In this document: piece after piece, positions 6,620 through 9,733 of the stretch
How the letters are laid out: each line of letters opens with the position of its first letter
Numbering within the stretch: position 1 is the first letter of the stretch
Source of the DNA: Thermoplasmatota archaeon
GTDB taxonomy: Archaea > Thermoplasmatota > Penumbrarchaeia > Penumbrarchaeales > Penumbrarchaeaceae
Assembly (NCBI GenBank): GCA_030591285.1
Contig: JAUVBH010000042.1
Location: 1-9,733, forward strand
Direction of reading: 5' to 3'
DNA length: 9,733 nucleotides
Program-made: the position numbers and the translations under genes
Notes under the pieces: generated by a model
What the model saw: only the letters and a program-made list of their open reading frames with translations
The model's database searches: none
Told to the model about the DNA's origin: nothing

Positions 6620-7857
6620 ATCCCCACCTCCCTCAGTATCTTGACCAGGTCCTGGTCAGGGGTCCAATCAATGACCCTGGCACCCATGGACCTCAGATCG
6701 ATGACAAGCGATTCCCTGGAAAGCCTTTTCAAAAGATACTTGGGGGTCAATTTCCCGAAGTAGACAGCTCTTTCGAATTCGATCCCCGAGGGTGAGATGA
6801 TCGTCAATGAATGGCCTCTCCCAAGAAGGTTCTTCACTGCTTCTCTGATGGTTGGATCCTCGGAGAGAGGTGAAAGCATTACAATGGGAACATTCGGAGT
6901 AAGATATGGCAGGGAATAGGAGATGGTCGCTCCCATGGTGTTGTATCCTGAAGGTGTTACATTTGTCAAAGTATGAAGTATACTGGTTAGTGCTGTTGGG
7001 CCCCCCATGGGTTTGAAAACAGACACTGATGAACCGAAGATTATCAATCCGACCCTATTGGATGAAAGCAGCAGACCGGAAGCTGCTGAAGCGATGAACC
7101 TGATACTTCTCTCCAGAGGATTGTCGACCATGCTCCCGACCCTTGTCACCATGCGGGAATCCAGGAGGAACATAACATCTGTTATCGATTCTGCTTCGAA
7201 CTGATTGACAAGGAGCTTCCCCGTCCTGGCAGTGGCCTTCCAGTTGATAGTGTTGAAAGGATCAGTGGTGGTGTAATCCCTGATGGAATGGAACTCCTTT
7301 CCAATACCAACTCTTTTCAATCTCAGCTCCCCGGGTTTTGGCTGGAATTGGGTCGTCTGGACCATCTTGGACCTCTCTGTGACCATCTGGGGAAAGACCG
7401 TCAGCTGCTGTTTGTTATCAACCTCCCCCTGTGAGAACCAGAGCCACATGGGGTCCCATCTTCGGATCGATGTTGGACCCACAGGATGATATCCCCTTAG
7501 GGGAGCATCGATCTCATATCTGAATGACCTTTTGCCGGGAGGTAGCATTGCACAATTTGAGGAATCCTTCAAGTTCAATCCAAGGGAGAGCCGGTCAAAT
7601 ACCTCCAGATTGCCCATATCCTTCTTTCCCTCGACCTTCACCATCACTTCGGAGGTTTCCTCTTCAAAGACCTGATCTCGCTCCAGGATCCTGGTGATCT
7701 TTGGTTTTCTTGGAATGAAGGAAAGAGAGATCAACATCATTGCCAGAGTAAGCAGACCGCCTATCAGGAATAACTTGGAGGATAGAACGAGTGAGAGAAC
7801 CAGAAGTATCATTGATGCTGATGAGTAGCCAACAGCACGAGTGGAGAAACCGCTCAT
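6616..7857 (-). CDS. DUF58 family membrane protein with degenerate vWA-like domain
   Basis: A 413-residue protein of the DUF58 family (COG1721). Two N-terminal membrane helices form a hairpin (about 13-30 and 32-48). A beta-rich region follows (about 52-165), then the family hallmark at 184-217: GIGKEFHSIRDYTTTDP followed by NTINWKATARTGKLLVNQ. After it comes a vWA-like fold whose first strand reads VMFLLDSR (228-235). A canonical MIDAS site would be D-x-S-x-S; here the second serine position is not met, so metal binding is doubtful, as in many DUF58 proteins. Members usually work with MoxR AAA+ ATPases and are thought to act in membrane or surface complex assembly, but their biochemistry is not settled. 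The ATG overlaps the stop of the DUF4350 gene (ATGA, 7854-7857), with purine-rich GGGAAAGGAA just upstream. Confidence 0.92.
   Translation of the reverse strand: MSGFSTRAVGYSSASMILLVLSLVLSSKLFLIGGLLTLAMMLISLSFIPRKPKITRILERDQVFEEETSEVMVKVEGKKDMGNLEVFDRLSLGLNLKDSSNCAMLPPGKRSFRYEIDAPLRGYHPVGPTSIRRWDPMWLWFSQGEVDNKQQLTVFPQMVTERSKMVQTTQFQPKPGELRLKRVGIGKEFHSIRDYTTTDPFNTINWKATARTGKLLVNQFEAESITDVMFLLDSRMVTRVGSMVDNPLERSIRFIASAASGLLLSSNRVGLIIFGSSVSVFKPMGGPTALTSILHTLTNVTPSGYNTMGATISYSLPYLTPNVPIVMLSPLSEDPTIREAVKNLLGRGHSLTIISPSGIEFERAVYFGKLTPKYLLKRLSRESLVIDLRSMGARVIDWTPDQDLVKILREVGI
6625..6631 (-). promoter_or_regulatory. Strong Shine-Dalgarno of the 8TM gene inside the DUF58 gene
   Basis: The minus strand reads GGAGGTG within the longer GGGAGGTGGGGA (6621-6632), 5 bases before the ATG at 6617-6619. 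It is the strongest ribosome site in the window and implies high or independent translation of the last cluster gene. Confidence 0.6.
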
Positions 7858-9086
7858 TTCCTTTCCCAGGTACGCACCTCCACCAGCATATTGTTCATAT
7901 CCATCTCACCGGGAAGCTTCCCGTCCCTCACAAATTTGAATAGAATATCATTTTCGATCATCTTCTCCAGTTGATCCCATGGGAGATTGGAGAAAGCTTC
8001 CATGGACATCCCACTCGTAACCCTGACCCGATCGAGGAACACCTTTCTCAGCTCTGTGATGTCATCCTCAGATATTCCTGGGTCCACTATCTCTGCAACA
8101 CCTGTCCGATCGAGGATGCTCTCATGTCTGTGAACACCAGGTGGATCATGGATATATGCCAGGGCGAACAGTGAGATCGCCACCATGGTTCCAACGACTA
8201 TCTTCAGATTAATGTCAGTGACGAGGAAGACAGGGATCCTTGTTGCTCTCTGGATGATCCCAGTTCCCCCCGGTGTTTGATGCACTCCTTCATCGAAAAT
8301 TACCTTCCCACCTTCAGGGAGTAGGTGATCGATCAGAGCCAATAAAAAATCAAGATTGTCTGCTTCTTGGATCATCAGGTTCATGAACATTGATGGATCG
8401 GATATGACAACGACATTGCCGCTTTTTGAACCCTGAAAGTCAGGATCGGTGGTCACCGCAAGGTACCTTGGACCGGGGGCTTCTCCCTGAGCCGATGTGA
8501 CATTGTCCATTATTCCGTTCCCGTTCCTATCCACCCAGCTGGATGGAGAGGACCTGACCATCCCTTGACCACTTGAAAATATCAAGGAGGAGGGTCGATT
8601 CAGGACAAGGAAACCTGAGAAGAAATCCAACTGGACATCGTCGATCTTCACAAGGTCGGGATGTTCCTGGAATGTCTCATCATAAAGCTGACCCTCGATT
8701 ATCGTAATATCAAATCTGTTAGTAAGAATGTTGATCCTTCCGGTATCATCTGCCAGAAGAAGTTTACCTCCCCTGTTGTAGAATTTTTCGATGGCATAGA
8801 TCTCTGTAAGGGTGTATTCCCTTTGAGGACCAATTGAAATGAACAGGGTTTTCCCCGGATCATCCTCTTCAAGAAGTAGGGTCGGAGAGGTAAGAAGTAT
8901 CTCTCGGTCAAGCTCATCGGGAAGGGATCCGTAAGCTTCAGACAGTCCTTTCTGACCATGGTTCTCCACTGAAAGGTCACTGCTTGTTGGCAGAAGGGCA
9001 AATGCGAGCAGTTCGCTGATAACCAGTATCACCAAGATGGAGATAGCGACAATGATCCATACCTTACGGTAGTTCTGACCGTTCAG
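7854..9086 (-). CDS. DUF4350-type membrane protein
   Basis: Residues count from the TTG at 9033-9035. The pattern RGGKLLLADDTGRINILTNRFDI (88-110, quoted in pieces: GGKLLLADD, then NILTNRFDI) and the later EGGKVIFDEGVHQ (241-253) match DUF4350 proteins, whose outer domain has a GATase-like fold. A second membrane helix lies at about 276-295 and a cytoplasmic C-terminal region of about 95 residues follows. An extracellular loop holds DRNGNGIMD (169-177), shaped like a calcium-binding EF loop. The start is uncertain: TTG at 9035 lies inside the first membrane helix with no Shine-Dalgarno. The frame stays open upstream, and CTG at 9084-9086 would overlap the previous stop by 4 bases, follow GGGGGGAT closely and add NGQNYRK plus a complete helix (VWIIVAISILVILVISELL). 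I chose CTG on that ground; the conservative alternative ends at 9035. Confidence 0.8.
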   Translation of the reverse strand: MNGQNYRKVWIIVAISILVILVISELLAFALLPTSSDLSVENHGQKGLSEAYGSLPDELDREILLTSPTLLLEEDDPGKTLFISIGPQREYTLTEIYAIEKFYNRGGKLLLADDTGRINILTNRFDITIIEGQLYDETFQEHPDLVKIDDVQLDFFSGFLVLNRPSSLIFSSGQGMVRSSPSSWVDRNGNGIMDNVTSAQGEAPGPRYLAVTTDPDFQGSKSGNVVVISDPSMFMNLMIQEADNLDFLLALIDHLLPEGGKVIFDEGVHQTPGGTGIIQRATRIPVFLVTDINLKIVVGTMVAISLFALAYIHDPPGVHRHESILDRTGVAEIVDPGISEDDITELRKVFLDRVRVTSGMSMEAFSNLPWDQLEKMIENDILFKFVRDGKLPGEMDMNNMLVEVRTWERK

Positions 9087-9733
9087 TTGGATCCCCCCTT
9101 CTCTCCGATCAGGTCCTTGAGGTCCTCTTCATGGTCCACCTTCATCTTCCAGATCACATTCCTGATAACGGGTTTGACCATCTCTGCCCTGGCTTTCTCG
9201 AATTTGTCCTTAAGATCCTCATCTTCAAGTGAGGTAATATCCTTCTTGAGCTCATTTCCGATGGTTTTGGCCTTGGTGATAAGATGAGATGACAATTCAT
9301 GGTCAGAATATCTGGCTTCGTCGAATAGCTGTGTTATCTCCTCCATTCGTGCAAGAGAACCATTACCTGCTGTACTTCTGATAGCCTCATCGAATTCATC
9401 GGGAGTCATCTCCGGAGGTCTTCCAACACCTCTTTCCTTCAGATCCTCCAGAACACTGCTATAATTCTTGCATATCATCTCCTGGGCACCCTCTCTGGGT
9501 TGGAATGGATAATGTGTAGTTGTCCTCGCCTCTTCCACTCTTCTGGAGCCAGTATCCCTTTTCACCCTGTTGATAAGTACTATGGAGGCGAAGATCAAAA
9601 CCAGGATTACAACGGAGATCACAACAATGATCACCCTGGCATCGATCTTTGATGGTGAACTACTGTTCAGAGCCAGGATGGTAATATTTGTTGAAGCGGG
9701 GATGAGATATCTCCCTGCGTCACCCTGGAACTC
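9083..9733 (-). CDS. DUF4129-type membrane protein (5' end beyond the window)
   Basis: The frame is open from 9733 down to the TGA at 9083-9085, 216 visible residues, so the GTG at 9632-9634 is internal and the true start lies beyond the window. Visible in order: an outer segment ending NSSSPSKIDAR (about 1-33), one membrane helix (about 34-55, VIIVVISVVILVLIFASIVL) and a cytoplasmic part. That part carries the DUF4129 pattern: CKNYSSVLEDLKERGVGRPP, then TPDEFDEAI, then MEEITQLFDEARYSDHEL (about 88-147). It ends in a highly charged helical stretch (150-210). DUF4129 is often the cytoplasmic end of transglutaminase-like membrane proteins, and the missing N-terminus would show whether this one is. 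It is the first visible gene of the cluster, with its stop overlapping the likely CTG start of the DUF4350 gene. Confidence 0.85.
   Translation of the reverse strand, partial: EFQGDAGRYLIPASTNITILALNSSSPSKIDARVIIVVISVVILVLIFASIVLINRVKRDTGSRRVEEARTTTHYPFQPREGAQEMICKNYSSVLEDLKERGVGRPPEMTPDEFDEAIRSTAGNGSLARMEEITQLFDEARYSDHELSSHLITKAKTIGNELKKDITSLEDEDLKDKFEKARAEMVKPVIRNVIWKMKVDHEEDLKDLIGEKGGSN

Noticed and set aside
8699..9001. 100-codon leftward frame inside the DUF4350 gene
   Set aside because: Same strand, different frame, fully inside a better supported gene, with no domain pattern.

Overview
The window looks archaeal, most likely from a Thermoplasmatota-type euryarchaeon; the phylum is an inference from gene content and was not tested. 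Supporting signs are three TATA boxes of archaeal form (two share the core TTTATATAA) and Shine-Dalgarno sites of the GGTGAT/GGAGGTG type. There is also a tRNA-Val gene without an encoded CCA end. The proteins are rich in anchored surface types: a NosD-like beta-helix, PKD-like domains and Asp-rich linkers. Every protein gene except one regulator encodes membrane-anchored or integral membrane protein.

Left part (1-975): the tail of a rightward gene for a surface protein with a C-terminal membrane anchor converges on a leftward gene for a four-helix membrane protein with a PH-like middle domain. This stretch is clearly more AT-rich than the rest. A gap of about 360 bases follows (976-1334) and holds a promoter for the next operon.

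Middle (1335-4304): a rightward two-gene operon encodes a secreted, membrane-anchored right-handed beta-helix protein and a tandem winged-helix regulator, which starts at TTG 9 bases after the upstream stop. A perfect 13-bp AT-rich hairpin then separates it from a convergent tRNA-Val(GAC) gene that has its own TATA box.

Right part (4374-9733, all leftward): an anchored extracellular protein with a PKD-like domain has its own promoter. Upstream of it in transcription order is a tightly packed cluster: a DUF4129-type membrane protein (cut by the window edge), a DUF4350-type protein, a DUF58 protein and an eight-helix membrane protein. Two 4-bp ATGA overlaps, and probably a third 4-bp overlap at a CTG start, join the four genes. 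DUF4129/DUF4350/DUF58 genes usually sit beside a MoxR AAA+ ATPase, which is not in this window and may lie beyond position 9733. Their common function is not established; a cell-surface or membrane assembly role is the usual guess.

Nothing here is a mobile element, CRISPR array or origin. The items most worth a second look are the surface beta-helix/regulator pair with its cysteine ladder and promoter-abutting inverted repeat, and the DUF4129-DUF4350-DUF58-8TM cluster.
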